NCBI GenBank assembly: GCA_949358305.1
Contig: OX442314.1
Coordinates: 45,392,581-45,456,580 of the forward strand
Reading direction: 5' to 3'
Origin: Strigamia acuminata
Taxonomy: Eukaryota; Arthropoda; Chilopoda; Geophilomorpha; Linotaeniidae
Length of the DNA: 64,000 bases
Positions 11,005 through 23,293 of the stretch are shown piece after piece (position 1 is the stretch's first letter; every line of letters begins with the position of its first letter). The notes beneath the pieces were generated by a model that was not told where the DNA came from, did no database searches, and worked only from the letters and a program-made list of their open reading frames with translations. Made by a program: the position numbers and the translations under genes.

Positions 11005-11247
11005 ATGCCACCGCCGGCAATTGAAGTCGAAGTGCTGGGATCATTATGTTGCATAAATGTTACAGTTTACGGTTGCGACGCCGAAGGAGAACCCGCCGTT
11101 GTGCAATTCAGTATCCTCCGGACAGGACCATGTGGTCTTTCTCGGTATGAACGTATTCCGTTACCGCAAGTAGCATCGTTGCTGTTGAGAATTAGTTCCT
11201 TCACCGGATGGTGCCAAAGCAGTCTGTTTTACAGTAACCACGAGTAG
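11005..11247 (+). CDS. Short ORF inside the LTR (80 codons)
   Basis: Starts MPPPAIEVEVLG, lies downstream of the TATA box and would be one of the first ORFs on the LTR transcript. It is repeated identically at 18424-18666. No domain is recognised. It may be an upstream ORF or chance; identity of the two LTRs says nothing about selection because they were made from one template. Confidence 0.2.
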   Translation: MPPPAIEVEVLGSLCCINVTVYGCDAEGEPAVVQFSILRTGPCGLSRYERIPLPQVASLLLRISSFTGWCQSSLFYSNHE

Positions 11248-12131
11248 CACCAAGTGTTTGGCAAGCTGATTCTCATGGTATTCGATGCCAAAGTAGTCGG
11301 TCTATTATTAGTACCGCGAGAGATTATACTGCTGTGCGGAGCCGCGAGCTATCGACTCCTGTGTACGTGATACCGTCAATCGCCAGACGAACGACCGTGT
11401 CGCGACGCAGGGGACGCTTGATACCGTTCTGCATTGCAAGGCGTATATTTTCTTTCGACGGCAATTGTGTGTTGCGACGGGAAGCCTAATCTTCATTTTA
11501 TTTATAACAGCTAAATATTAACTTGGCGACAAGTTGATTAACCAAGTCAGAAGACTTAATTACGATCACGATTACATCAAAGACGCAAATGTAACTGATA
11601 AGTTGATGACAACTTATCCACAAAAATATCTAAATAAGAATTCACAACGATATGAATTAAATATAATTCATAAGCGGAATATTGATAAGTAAAATGAATA
11701 CATTTACTTACACCAATATCCTCCCAAAGTTGTGGCGGTGCAGACAAAGTCAACCGCAATGCTCAGATCATTCGATTTATCGACGTGCGATAATTTACAC
11801 AGCGAACCAAGGAAACCAGCGAAGCCATATCGGACTCCAGGACACAGCCATCCGGCTTAGATGACATCTGTAAACCAGGTCGAGCGATGGGGAAACCGCT
11901 CCCTTATCCCAGACACGTAATGATATTATTTTAGGACCAATTGGCCTATGCTTTGTATAGTTTAATAGTCAGTTAACTTGCCAAATGTTGGCATTAGTCT
12001 TATGTATAATTTAGCTCACTGCATATTGTTTGCCAACAATAAATTGTCTTGTATTTATCTCGTATTGTATTCACTGTTATTTATCGCGATCTCTTCCCGG
12101 TACCATTGTTAAATGGGAGTTGTGGTCGTCA

Positions 12132-12690
12132 CCGTCACACGTGGAGGTCCCACCGAGATAGGTTGCAATTGATTCAAATGAATTGCAACAGTGAATATTG
12201 AGATAAATATTTTTAACTAAAAGATTTAGTTAAAAATAGACAGATTAGATTTTTCAGTTTATATTTCCATGTGAAGAAGTTAAACTGATGAAATAGAAAT
12301 GTGTAGTAGATTTTCCTTCATTATTTTCGTTCGAAGATTTAAGGGATTTCAAAGACTACCACCTAATCTCACACGTGGAGGTCCCACCGAGATTAGGTTG
12401 CAATTAAATTCGATAGAATTGTAAAAGTGAATTTTGAGATAAATATTTAACTAAAAGATTTAGTTAAAAAACAGACAAGTTTCAAACCATGTTTATTTTC
12501 TTGAGAAACACCAAAACAGTCCTTTAACTAGGAATTTCGGAAGTTATAGACCTATCACACGATCACTGAAATAGGTTGCAAATTAATTCGATCGAATTGC
12601 AAAAGCGAATCTTGAATCCGATATTAACTAAAAAATTTTAGTTAAAACAGACAAATAGATTTTCAGTTTATATTTTCATGTGAAAAGTTA
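12132..12690 (+). repeat. Triplicated primer-binding region
   Basis: Three successive divergent units of about 190-240 bp. Each carries an AGGTTGCAATT...AATTGCAA segment, GATAAATATT and the foldback AACTAAAAGATTTAGTT. Units 1 and 2 both include the CACACGTGGAGGTCCC primer site and the last bases of the LTR. Unit 3 (from about 12545) has lost it. Confidence 0.85.
12142..12159 (+). promoter_or_regulatory. Primer-binding site, tRNA-Gln type
   Basis: TGGAGGTCCCACCGAGAT, two bases after the LTR, is complementary to the 3' end of eukaryotic tRNA-Gln (...ATCTCGGTGGGACCT plus CCA). A second perfect copy occurs at 12376-12393. Confidence 0.85.
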
Positions 12691-15664
12691 AACTGACGAA
12701 ATGGAAACGTTTAGTGAACTCTCTTTACTATTTTCGTTCGACAATTTAAGGAATACGAAGTATTTTAAATAAGAAATCAAAAAAAGTTTCGAGTGAAATA
12801 AGAATACAGATATTTTTTTTTCGAAGTTTGTTTTATTTCGAAAAGCTAAAAACATACAAGTTTAGAAGGCGGACTTCTTACGAATTTATCTTTCCACCTG
12901 AAAAGTTAAAACGAAGAAAACACCGCAACTATTTGGAAATATTTACAAGAAATTAAGTTTCTTGTAACTGTACGTCGACACCGATAGCCAGCGACCACGC
13001 GCCATAGCAATACGCGTCGATCTCCGTATCAAACGCAGCAGGGAAGCTACTCAAACCTTCAACGCAAGGTGCGAACGAATGCTTGGAAATTATGGCGGAC
13101 AACAGATAAAAGACAGCGGAGAAATGTTACAGAAGGTTCGTAGAGATTTATTTAAGTGTCGCGAACTAATTTTTCCACTGCCATCGGTACCAAAGATAAT
13201 TTAGTTGTTGGAGAAAAACAACACACTCCATTTCGCAGAAAAGATTTGCAAATCGAAATGAATATTACCTTTATTTGAAGGAATTAACTATTTTCACAAA
13301 AAGTACATTTTTTCCTTCGGGACAATGGAAATTAAGAAAATATAAAATGGCGGCGAATGAAGTTGCCGACCACGTAGAATAGTATTTTTTACATTGAAAG
13401 TTACGAATCACGATAAACGCTTTCCCTCGGAAAAGTAAAAGGATTTCATTCAATCTTTCCTTTCGGAAATTTAACAGTGTTTTAAGTTTCCAACGATATT
13501 TGGGTCTCCCAAATTTTGAGAATTTCTAAATGAAATTTAGCTGTTTGAAAAACAACGAATATTTTTAGTAATCTAATCGGACATTTTCCCACATGATTTC
13601 TTAAAACCGGAATAACAAATCCATTTGTGGCTATGAACTTTGCCACATGAAATATTTACGGAGCGAATATTTTTTGATTGGATTGAAGCTTTAAAATCAG
13701 ATAGCTGATTTAAACGAAGAAAATAAGTTTCAAAGTAATTATTTTTCTTTCGGAAAAATCAAATAAATCACCGCTGATGAAAAGTTGTATTTTTCCATTC
13801 GAAAAAACTAAGAATTGCACAAGATTTATCTTCTATTTTGAACATAGATTTTATTCGGAAAAGGAAAGATTCTAGATACATTATTTTTCTCTAAAAATTA
13901 AGAATTTAGTCAATTTTCCTAAAGGTTAATGGAATGTCATCATATATTTCGTTCGTAATTTACGTGTTAAAGTTTAATCAGAAAAACGATTGAATATGTT
14001 TTATTTGCGATAAGTAAAAGAAAGGTTCTTTAAAAATGGAATTTCGATGCAAATCCCACAGTAAAGGGAATGTTATGTGTGAGCAATTAACGAAAAGTTG
14101 GAATAACTTCATTTTATTTCATTCAAAAGTAGTTGTGAAAAATCAATTTCAAATATTTTTCAAAGAAAAATTATTTTTATCGGAAAAAAGTAATTTACAT
14201 GTCCTCGCGCGGACCGAGTAGTAAACTGCTTAATTGTGACATCGATACTGTTATTGTGTCACGTGTTATACGGAATTCCAAACCAGTGAATTACGAATTT
14301 TGGCGCGATAGGAATAGAAGTTTGACAGTGAAAGTTCTCCAGATTTGTCTTTTCATTTGAAAAGTTCAAATTGAGGAAATGCTGCAGCAGATGAAGGTAT
14401 TTACGACAATTGAGATTTAAATATTCTTTCATTCAAAAGATAAAAGATCTCTGCAAAAACATCTCGTTATTAGAGATAAGGGGGACGAAAATTATTAAAA
14501 CGAATAATCAAAGACACGTCCTTCGTAAATATCGCAAAGGAATAACTAATTGTGAAAACAATTGTCCGCTCAGGAAAAGTGGAATTTAGCTAGATATTTT
14601 CTTTCGAAAAATCAAAGCAATTGTCATCAAAAAAGAAAGATTTGATGAATAATTTTTACCCAAAAGTCTAAAGGATTGTCGAATAGTTTTCTCCCGAAAA
14701 ACAAGTACACATTTGTACCAATAACTTTATCGTTTAAAGTAAAATTTCGAATATTTTCTTTTGGAAGATTAGAGAATTAGATAATTTTTCTCGCAAAACA
14801 AATTTAAAGAATTTTAACGAATTTTTATTTGTTAAAAAAATTTGTTAAAAAAGGGGGAGATGGATGGTGAAAATTTATTTTTTCACACTCGAAAAATGGA
14901 ATTTAAACCCGAAAAAGTAAAGACTTGGTCAAATTATTCTTCCTATTGGAAATGAATACACAATGTTGGGAATCGAAAATAGATTTCAATTACAAAGGAA
15001 TGATTATTTGAACGATAATTGAATAAGAATAAGAAAAATTGAGAGTTTGAGAAAACTTTATTAAAGTTGTGGTTGTAACGATATCACACACTAACGGAAT
15101 AATTAAAAGAAAAATATTTTTTGAAGAAAAGTTATTTAATTATTTGGATTGGTAAAAATCCCAAAGTTCAAGAAGATTGAAGTAAGTTTATTTTATTTTC
15201 ATTTGAAAAATACAATATTTTACGAATGTCTTCCCGAAGGAATTTTATTTTATCGGTAAAATTGAATCTCGAAGGGAACGGACTTAGTAGAGAACTACTA
15301 AATAGATGTAACGTCCTTTATACCATTGGCCGACACTAACATCCGCCAATCAGAAGTTGGGAGATCTAGGGATCCCCAGCCCCCTGCTATTAAAGGAGGA
15401 CCAGATCAGATACTGATCATTCGCATCCAGACCAGACCAGAAGACGTGTTCCAGAGTCATCTTGACCACGCCGTCCCGATTTCAGTCACGATTCGAATTT
15501 TGTGTGCCGTGTAACCTGCAAAAGCTAACACGTGTCAAACAAACGCGAAGTTTAATTTTATTTTGTCAAAAGTAAAGTTTAGAAGTGTTTCTTGTTGAAA
15601 AGTGTATTATATTCGTCTTCTTTATAAATTAAAGAATTAAAATCGTCAGATTTTGAATTTTTTT
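12691..15664 (+). other. ORF-free leader of the gag-only element
   Basis: About 3 kb with no ORF over 62 codons. The sequence keeps returning to pyrimidine-CG-purine words of the form TTTTC..TTCGGAAAAG or ATTTTCTTTCGAAAAATC roughly every 80-120 bp, so it looks like an ancient, heavily diverged tandem array. At 15301-15500 a slightly GC-richer stretch precedes gag. Confidence 0.7.
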
Positions 15665-17050
15665 ATGGCTCAAAAACCATTGAATATGATCGATCCAAAA
15701 GGAAATAATAAGCAGACAAACTTAAATTTAAGTTCTGTACCACTTGGCGATCAAACAGAAAAGATTCCCGATCATTTTACTCTGTATTGTAATCGTCATG
15801 GACTGGATAAAACCAAGTTTAAAAATATAATCGAAGCTTCAGACTATGTAAAAGCTAGGAACTGGCGAGATCGTACCCAATCTCAATCTTCACATCAAGA
15901 TCCAGTACGGAATCCACAAACATACAGCCGAAACTTAGTGAATCAAGATTCTCATACTATGTTTCAAACATCCAGTAGGGGATCTAACTTAGAAAAGTTT
16001 AAACCACCTAATTCGGTAGATAAGGGGGAAGAGAATTATAAACCTAATAATTCTCGTCCAGAGAGTTCGTTAACTAACCAGTCGGTTGTTCAGAACAAAT
16101 TAAAACTCGTTTACAATCGGGATCAGCTAATTTCAGTTCGATATGCTAATCCAGCTGAAGCACAACGATATGTGGCTAGCCTTAATCTGTCGATTAACCT
16201 ACCGTTATCAAAAGAATTGGGAACCGTAAACAAAAGTTTTGGGCCACCAATATCAACACAAAAGAAAGATGTTCGAGCTGTAAACAAACGTTTGCTGTCG
16301 CCGAATCCCTGCGATGGATTTACAACTTCGTTTTCCAATCCCACGAAAAAGAAGAGTAGTTTGCATACTCCAAACAAACGTTTGCAGTCAAATAACTTAC
16401 AACAACGTGCCCGATCGCCAATCACAAACTCATGTTTGCGGACGAATGATTTGTCTACCCAGAAGAGTCCCCAGCCAAGACAATTCTACCTAACACCCAT
16501 TTCAAATCGGAAAAGGTTCAAACAAACTCTTTTTCCCTTGGAAAAGTATTACCAACACGATACGAGTACAAAAACAATAGTTTCAACTACTCAAATAAGA
16601 GGACCGTTCGATGGAACGTCTCAGGAAAAGAATACTTTCATCACAAAACCGAAAGTTGAAAAAGTCTTGCTCAGTCGGTTTAATACTAGTTCAACCAGCA
16701 ATGAGACCAACAAATATAAATATGGTGAGATTGGCTTACACCATTCTGTTCCTGAAGCTACAAATTCACAAGAGGCCACCTTCACTTATGTCAGGAAATG
16801 TTTTCATTGTAAACAAACGGGACATACCAAACAAGATTGTCCCACATGGTCTAAACGAAAATTTAATGACCAACGTAAAAATTTTGATTATTCAAATGTG
16901 TCAAAAGACTCATTTAAACGACCCCGACAAAATTGGGTCACCACCGAAGTATTAGAACAACGGTTTACGGAAATGGAAAACAGAATAACTGCAGTTATTA
17001 ATAAGTCTATGTCCGACTTATTTGAGAAGCTTTCTCAACACAAAATGTAA
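15665..17050 (+). CDS. Gag-like zinc-knuckle protein of the nested element
   Basis: 461 codons from ATG 15665 (an upstream in-frame TTG at 15653 is not a credible start). The first two thirds are Asn/Ser/Gln/Lys-rich and probably disordered. A CCHC knuckle, CFHCKQTGHTKQDC, lies near residue 381. A predicted coiled coil beginning VLEQRFTEMENRI covers the last 35 residues. I recognise no capsid fold. The stop is followed by 580 bp of non-coding DNA and then the polypurine tract, with no pol. It presumably packages the element RNA. The zinc knuckle is clear; the name gag is inferred from position and knuckle. Confidence 0.8.
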   Translation: MAQKPLNMIDPKGNNKQTNLNLSSVPLGDQTEKIPDHFTLYCNRHGLDKTKFKNIIEASDYVKARNWRDRTQSQSSHQDPVRNPQTYSRNLVNQDSHTMFQTSSRGSNLEKFKPPNSVDKGEENYKPNNSRPESSLTNQSVVQNKLKLVYNRDQLISVRYANPAEAQRYVASLNLSINLPLSKELGTVNKSFGPPISTQKKDVRAVNKRLLSPNPCDGFTTSFSNPTKKKSSLHTPNKRLQSNNLQQRARSPITNSCLRTNDLSTQKSPQPRQFYLTPISNRKRFKQTLFPLEKYYQHDTSTKTIVSTTQIRGPFDGTSQEKNTFITKPKVEKVLLSRFNTSSTSNETNKYKYGEIGLHHSVPEATNSQEATFTYVRKCFHCKQTGHTKQDCPTWSKRKFNDQRKNFDYSNVSKDSFKRPRQNWVTTEVLEQRFTEMENRITAVINKSMSDLFEKLSQHKM

Positions 17051-17254
17051 GATCAAAAGATTTCCCGATTTCAGAGTAACAGAAAAATCCTTTCTCTATA
17101 AATCATGACCTCGTTTTCTAAAGAAAAGGAGAACAAAATATAAAAGTTAGAATTAACAAAATTTTGAAAGGTAATGCTACATTATTAAGACAACTAGTTT
17201 AATTAAATTAGTCAATTGTACAAAGAATACCAAGTGACTCCGGTCATGACAATT

Positions 17255-17262
17255 AAGGGGGA
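17255..17262 (+). promoter_or_regulatory. Internal polypurine tract copy
   Basis: ATTAAGGGGGACAT here mirrors ATTAAGGGGGATG directly before the 3' LTR, 369 bp downstream. It could serve as a second plus-strand primer or be a remnant of duplication. Confidence 0.4.
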
Positions 17263-17623
17263 CATTTTGATTCTTAATTGTCAACTCTTATCATCCGAAA
17301 GCTATTATTGTATATTTATAGCAATACATCTGACTAGGCATATGAAATAAATATTTTGTGATAACACAAATGATGATTTTATGTATGACGAAAGTTTCTT
17401 CAAAAAGAAGACTTGGAAATAAATTCTGGACTTGAATTTAGGCTATTAGAAAAGATTATTTCGGCAGAAATCCAGAACTTAGATAATTCAAGTTAGTTTA
17501 TGTAAACTCAAATTCGAAATTGGAAGTCACAGTATCTCCAAGATACATCAAGTCCGAAAATAGCATTTATGCTAATTAGGAGAATAACGAAAACTCTATA
17601 AAATATTATATAGTTGTGTTATT

Positions 17624-17633
17624 AAGGGGGATG
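17624..17633 (+). promoter_or_regulatory. Polypurine tract of the gag-only element
   Basis: AAGGGGGATG immediately precedes the 3' LTR start TGTGACGG, the expected site of plus-strand priming. Confidence 0.85.
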
Positions 17634-19558
17634 TGTGACGGTTTTTAATGGCTATAAATGCCTATTTTCTATAGAAAAGCGCTGTTGTGTCATTATGACG
17701 GTATTTTTACAGTATTCTGTGTAAAACTGATAAATGTCTAGAATAAAGTCATTTATGATGTTTCAAATACAAAGATGTTCGTTTATTAAGAATAAACACT
17801 AATTTCCACATGATACTAAAGTATCACGGCATAATTACGAAGATTCGTCTGCTAAAACCCGCATTTGTCAATGCTCCATATTGCCACTAGATGGCGCGAT
17901 CGCAATTAGCGATAAATTCGAATACGAACTTGAAAACCTCATGATTAAATATAAACGTATATTTAATCAAGTGAATAAATTGTGTTAAATATTAATATAA
18001 ATATATATTAAATATCTGACATTGTTAAATACAATGTAACTTCCATTTCTGCGGGACAGAATGTTTAGCGATCAATCAGTCAACCGATCAATCTGATTGG
18101 TGGAACCCATTTCCGGTCCTGGGTATCCAGTTCCGGTTGTAACAAGGATTAGCATAATTTGCATAAATGCTCCTCCGTATCCACTTCCGGTGATACGGGA
18201 TTGGAGGGATTCGTGGAACCCATGTTCCAATTGGATGACTGGATTAATCCTTAAATCCAGTCAGGTTATATAAACCCAAACAATCGGCCATTCCGCAGCT
18301 CTGTTTGATTATTTTCTGTTTGGTATTGTTACTTAAGAAATATGATTCGTTGTTCACGTAAAAAAACCTTTTGGTTCTTTGTTGATTTATTCACAAAGAA
18401 CCGTTGCATGATTCTACAGAATCATGCCACCGCCGGCAATTGAAGTCGAAGTGCTGGGATCATTATGTTGCATAAATGTTACAGTTTACGGTTGCGACGC
18501 CGAAGGAGAACCCGCCGTTGTGCAATTCAGTATCCTCCGGACAGGACCATGTGGTCTTTCTCGGTATGAACGTATTCCGTTACCGCAAGTAGCATCGTTG
18601 CTGTTGAGAATTAGTTCCTTCACCGGATGGTGCCAAAGCAGTCTGTTTTACAGTAACCACGAGTAGCACCAAGTGTTTGGCAAGCTGATTCTCATGGTAT
18701 TCGATGCCAAAGTAGTCGGTCTATTATTAGTACCGCGAGAGATTATACTGCTGTGCGGAGCCGCGAGCTATCGACTCCTGTGTACGTGATACCGTCAATC
18801 GCCAGACGAACGACCGTGTCGCGACGCAGGGGACGCTTGATACCGTTCTGCATTGCAAGGCGTATATTTTCTTTCGACGGCAATTGTGTGTTGCGACGGG
18901 AAGCCTAATCTTCATTTTATTTATAACAGCTAAATATTAACTTGGCGACAAGTTGATTAACCAAGTCAGAAGACTTAATTACGATCACGATTACATCAAA
19001 GACGCAAATGTAACTGATAAGTTGATGACAACTTATCCACAAAAATATCTAAATAAGAATTCACAACGATATGAATTAAATATAATTCATAAGCGGAATA
19101 TTGATAAGTAAAATGAATACATTTACTTACACCAATATCCTCCCAAAGTTGTGGCGGTGCAGACAAAGTCAACCGCAATGCTCAGATCATTCGATTTATC
19201 GACGTGCGATAATTTACACAGCGAACCAAGGAAACCAGCGAAGCCATATCGGACTCCAGGACACAGCCATCCGGCTTAGATGACATCTGTAAACCAGGTC
19301 GAGCGATGGGGAAACCGCTCCCTTATCCCAGACACGTAATGATATTATTTTAGGACCAATTGGCCTATGCTTTGTATAGTTTAATAGTCAGTTAACTTGC
19401 CAAATGTTGGCATTAGTCTTATGTATAATTTAGCTCACTGCATATTGTTTGCCAACAATAAATTGTCTTGTATTTATCTCGTATTGTATTCACTGTTATT
19501 TATCGCGATCTCTTCCCGGTACCATTGTTAAATGGGAGTTGTGGTCGTCACCGTCACA
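17634..19558 (+). repeat. 3' LTR of the gag-only element
   Basis: Second 1,925-bp LTR, ending CCGTCACA and followed by the ATGC target duplication. It includes the short ORF at 18424-18666 and a TATA box at 18267. Confidence 0.95.
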
Positions 19559-19562
19559 ATGC

Positions 19563-22500
19563 CACCAATTCCGAAGCAAATTCCGAATCAAATCGTCAAT
19601 CCTATCCAGTCTCAGACTGCTCCCAAATTCACCAATGTCCAGCCTGATCCTCCTGTCCAATCCTATTCCAACGTTCTCCAATCCATTCCGACAACGCCAT
19701 TACCTAATACTCCTCCTGCCATACCTCCTCCTCCGAGCAATCCTTCTAAGTCACCAAAGAAGGCAATTGCTAACCCTGCAAACGTAAAGGATGCTACGGG
19801 TCTATGGCATAGCAGATTAGGGCATTTGCACACTAATGCAATGCGCCTGTTGGCGAATAACGACCAAGTTTACGGAATGGAACCGGGAGAAGTAAAACAA
19901 GAACTTGCCTGCAATGACTGCCGTCTTGCAAAATCAATCAAAATTTCACACAAACCGGACCTTCACCCGAGTACCACCAAAGCACTCGACCTCCTGCATA
20001 TGGACGTGTGGGGACCGGCTCCTGCAACATCTTTCGGTGGAGCTCGTTTCGTTCTAACGATCATTGATGACGCTACACGATATACTTGGATTACCCCATT
20101 GGCGCAAAAGTCCCAAGTCTTCGCATGTTTTAAAGACTTTGCCGCTAGAGTCGAACGGGTTGCGAATACAACGATCAAGGCCATTCGCACAGACCGTGGC
20201 GGAGAATTCATGTCCAATGAATTCGAGCGCTATTTGAAGGACAAAGGGATCCAAGGGCAGCGAACGAACCCATCGAGCCCACAGATGAATGGAACGGCCG
20301 AACGCATTAACAGAACGATGGCAGACAACATCCGCGCGATTCATGAAGAAACCAAACTTCCGGCCGGTCTATGGGCAGAGCTTGCAGTAACTTTCGCTTA
20401 TATCAAGAACAGAAGCCCTCATTCACGCTTGAAAAATCAAGTTCCATACATACTTTGGCGTGAACGGGCATTATCTTTACGACACTTACGAAAGATCGGA
20501 TCAAAATGTTGGGTCCACTACACAGCGTCAGGCCGTAAAAAGCTTGAGCCACGCGCATGGGAAGGATACCTCGTTGGGTACGGGGTCGCGACACGTGGCT
20601 ACAGGATTTGGAATCCCATCGACAATAAAGTCACCGAATCAGCCCACGTTCGCATAGACGAACATCAATCGTACCGCAAATTTCTACGAAATATACCAAA
20701 TGGCAACAACGAGTCCTTTTACGAACCCAACAATGAACAACAAAGAGTGTCATTCAACGACACTGTCCAATATGCGAACTGGTCGATCAAGCCAGCATCA
20801 GATGATGAGCATTCGATATCCGAAGAAAAATCTGTATCCAAGTCGGCTTCTAAATCAAAGACGCCACCTATTCAGATTGTCCACATTCCACCCCCATCAA
20901 CGCCGGAACGACAGTTATTAGAACTTTGTGCATCAACATTGCCGACTCCAGCTCGTGGTTCCGTATCACATCCGATTACTAATGTGGAACACGAACAAAT
21001 AGCTGAAGGGCAGGACACCGACGATGATGTTGAGCAGATCGAGGAATTTGCGGTTCAACCGGACGCGGAAGAATTGCGACTGAATCAGTCTGCCCATGTG
21101 TCACCGGTAACGTCCAATGCCAGTTCTCCCGGCCTTTCACCACCGATGTCACCAAATCGTTTCATCACGTTACGAAAGAAAGCTGGTCCAAACATTCTGC
21201 AGCACACAATGCCAATTTTCGATCAGGGGCAAATGTCTCCATTGCCTCCTGGCGCAACACATGTTGCAGCTCCTTCTGCCGGCAAGACATCATTCTACTG
21301 GCGTTATGTCGGCGGAAACACAGTGTTTCGCAGATGGGTTCGCGAAGAACACCTACGAAAGGACCAACAGCCAGGTTCGATAGATATCGACGTCTACTAT
21401 TTTCCGGAACCCGGCCTTCGACTTCGATCTCGCAGAGACGTCGAAGAGTTTTGTGTCATGAACAATCTCCCTTACGACCCCGAGCTATTCTTTTTCGGCA
21501 ACATAGAACATACGCTACCGACGATTCCTCTTCTACCTCGGCACGTTGCTCACCTCTGTCGCACCGAACCGTCATCGTATGCGGAAATTCCCAAATTCGA
21601 CGACGCTCCAAAATGGCGTGAAGCCATCGATGAAGAGTTAGGAACTTTTAAGGAGCGGGAAATCTATGTCGAAGTGTCAAAACCGCCCGATACGACAATC
21701 CTGGGCTGTAAGTGGATTTTTAAACTCAAATCAGATGCGACCGGCAAGATTACTCGATATCGTGCTCGACTTGTCGCCCAAGGCTTTCGCCAAACCTTCG
21801 GAATCGACTACGACGAAGTCTTTAGTCCAGTAGTAAATTTCGTCCTCATTCGTCTATTCTTTTGCCTTTTGGTAGTGCTACGAGGATGGAAAGACGCACA
21901 TCTCGACGTCAAATGTGCATACCTGTACGGGGACCTGGAGCACAAGGTCTATATGCGCATCCCGGCAGGTGCCACCTGTAACCACCCCGACAACGTTTGG
22001 TTACTCGTGAAATCTCTTTACGGACTCCACCAGTCTGGCCGACAGTGGTATTTGAAACTGGACGAAGCACTTCAAGCCCTCGGATTCCGAAAAATGCCTG
22101 CATGCAATTGCGTTTACATCTATGGCAATTGTGCAGTTATGCTAGTCTACGTCGATGATATTGTACTTTTCTATGCAGCCGACAGTGTTTTGGACCGGAT
22201 TATTCGACTTATCACTTCGAAATTCGACATAGTCAACCTCGGCCCAATTACTAGACTGTTAGGCGTCGAGTTTATCCGCGAGATGGGACGCACTTACATC
22301 TCTCAACGTGCGTACATCGCTAAACTCGTTCAGAAATACGGGACATCGACCAATCGACTCGTTAAAGTGCCAGTGACACCCGGAACCACATTAGTTCGAG
22401 CATCGACAGAAGACCTGATCGATTTTCCCTACCGCTCACTCATCGGGTCATTACTCTTTCTGGCATCACGAACTCGCCCCGACATCTTATTCTCCGTCAT

Positions 22501-23089
22501 CTCGCTTTCGCAATTTAACACATGCTACGATAACACCCACATCCGTGCGCTCCTTCAAGTTCTCCAGTACGTAGCGAATACTATTGATTACCGTATCGAA
22601 CTTTCGAATTGTGCGTCAAGCCAATTATGGGCGTACACGGATGCATCGTGGGCTAGCGATTTGGCAACATCTTTAAGTTTCGGTGGCTTCATAACATATA
22701 TCGGGAACGTGCCAATTGGCTGGTCGTGTCGGAAACAATCGACTGTCGCGTGTTCAACTATGGAAGCGGAATTTCTCGCCCTAGTTGAATGCGTAAAGGA
22801 AACCTTTTGGCTCGATAACATCTTCACCGAATTCCCGATTTTGAACCGTCTGTCTCGTCCGATCATTTACTCAGATGCCCTAGCCAGCATACAATTCACA
22901 TCCAACGACGTGGAAAACTCGAAGACGAAGCATATCCGCGTCAAGTATCACTGGCTCAGGGAATGGTATACGGCAGGCTGTTTTGATCTCCGAAAAGTGT
23001 CCAGCGAGCACAACGTCGCGGACATATTCACTAAGTGGCTCAGTTCAGAGCGTCTTCAGTCGTTGATCTCTCGTGTGTTCCGACTTTAG
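19563..23089 (+). CDS. pol: Copia-A pol: integrase, RT, RNase H (3' part of split gag-pol)
   Basis: Continues the gag-pro frame after the nested insertion; together the parts give 1,660 codons. Seen in order: a proline-rich linker; the GAG-pre-integrase segment GLWHSRLGHLH; the zinc CNDC; integrase catalytic residues in LLHMDVWGP, RTDRGGEF and NGTAERINRT; a long variable region; RT with GCKWIFKLK, ARLVAQGF, CAYLYGDLEHKVYM and YVDDIVLF; RNase H with AYTDASWASD, TMEAEFLAL and DIFTKWLSSERL. No internal stop is present. An ATG at 19559 is the pre-insertion codon regenerated by the target duplication, and 19532-19558 belongs to the inserted LTR. Only the nested element blocks a full polyprotein. 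Confidence 0.95.
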
Positions 23090-23282
23090 ACTTTATCGTG
23101 ACATTCTTTTGTTATTCACCCGACTTCGAGGATCACCGAGTTTCTGCGGGAATATTCGGGCCTACGTGGCGTCTTCAATAACAGTACCCGGCTCGGCGAT
23201 TCGACTCTATTGTTTATTTTCGATTATTATCTACTGTAATTCCAGTAACCGTATTTCTTTTCCCCTGATTCTATCTCCATCG

Positions 23283-23293
23283 AAAGGGGGAAT
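23283..23293 (+). promoter_or_regulatory. Copia-A polypurine tract
   Basis: AAAGGGGGAAT ends exactly where the 3' LTR begins (TGTTGGTC at 23294). Confidence 0.9.

Larger units (their letters stand above)
10215..12139 (+). repeat. 5' LTR of the gag-only element
   Basis: 1,925 bp, unusually long. It matches 17634-19558 at a constant offset of 7,419. I found one substitution (G at 10659, A at 18078), so the insertion is young. It contains a 12-bp perfect foldback TGATTAAATATA/TATATTTAATCA (10523-10550), a TATA box and a late AATAAA near 12040. Confidence 0.95.
10215..19558 (+). mobile_element. Gag-only LTR retrotransposon with 1.9-kb LTRs (TR-GAG-like)
   Basis: A 9,344-bp element inserted in Copia-A gag-pol, flanked by ATGC at 10211-10214 and 19559-19562. 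The two 1,925-bp LTRs have perfect TGTGACGG/CCGTCACA termini. The interior (12140-17633) has a tRNA-Gln-type primer site, a triplicated primer region, about 3 kb without ORFs, one gag-like ORF and a polypurine tract. No protease, integrase, RT or RNase H can be found in any frame. It fits the non-autonomous terminal-repeat-with-gag class known from plants and must use pol in trans. Confidence 0.85.

Noticed and set aside
19532-19558. MGVVVVTVT as the N-terminus of Copia-A pol
   Set aside because: These bases are the end of the inserted LTR. The real frame enters from 10214 across the 4-bp target duplication.
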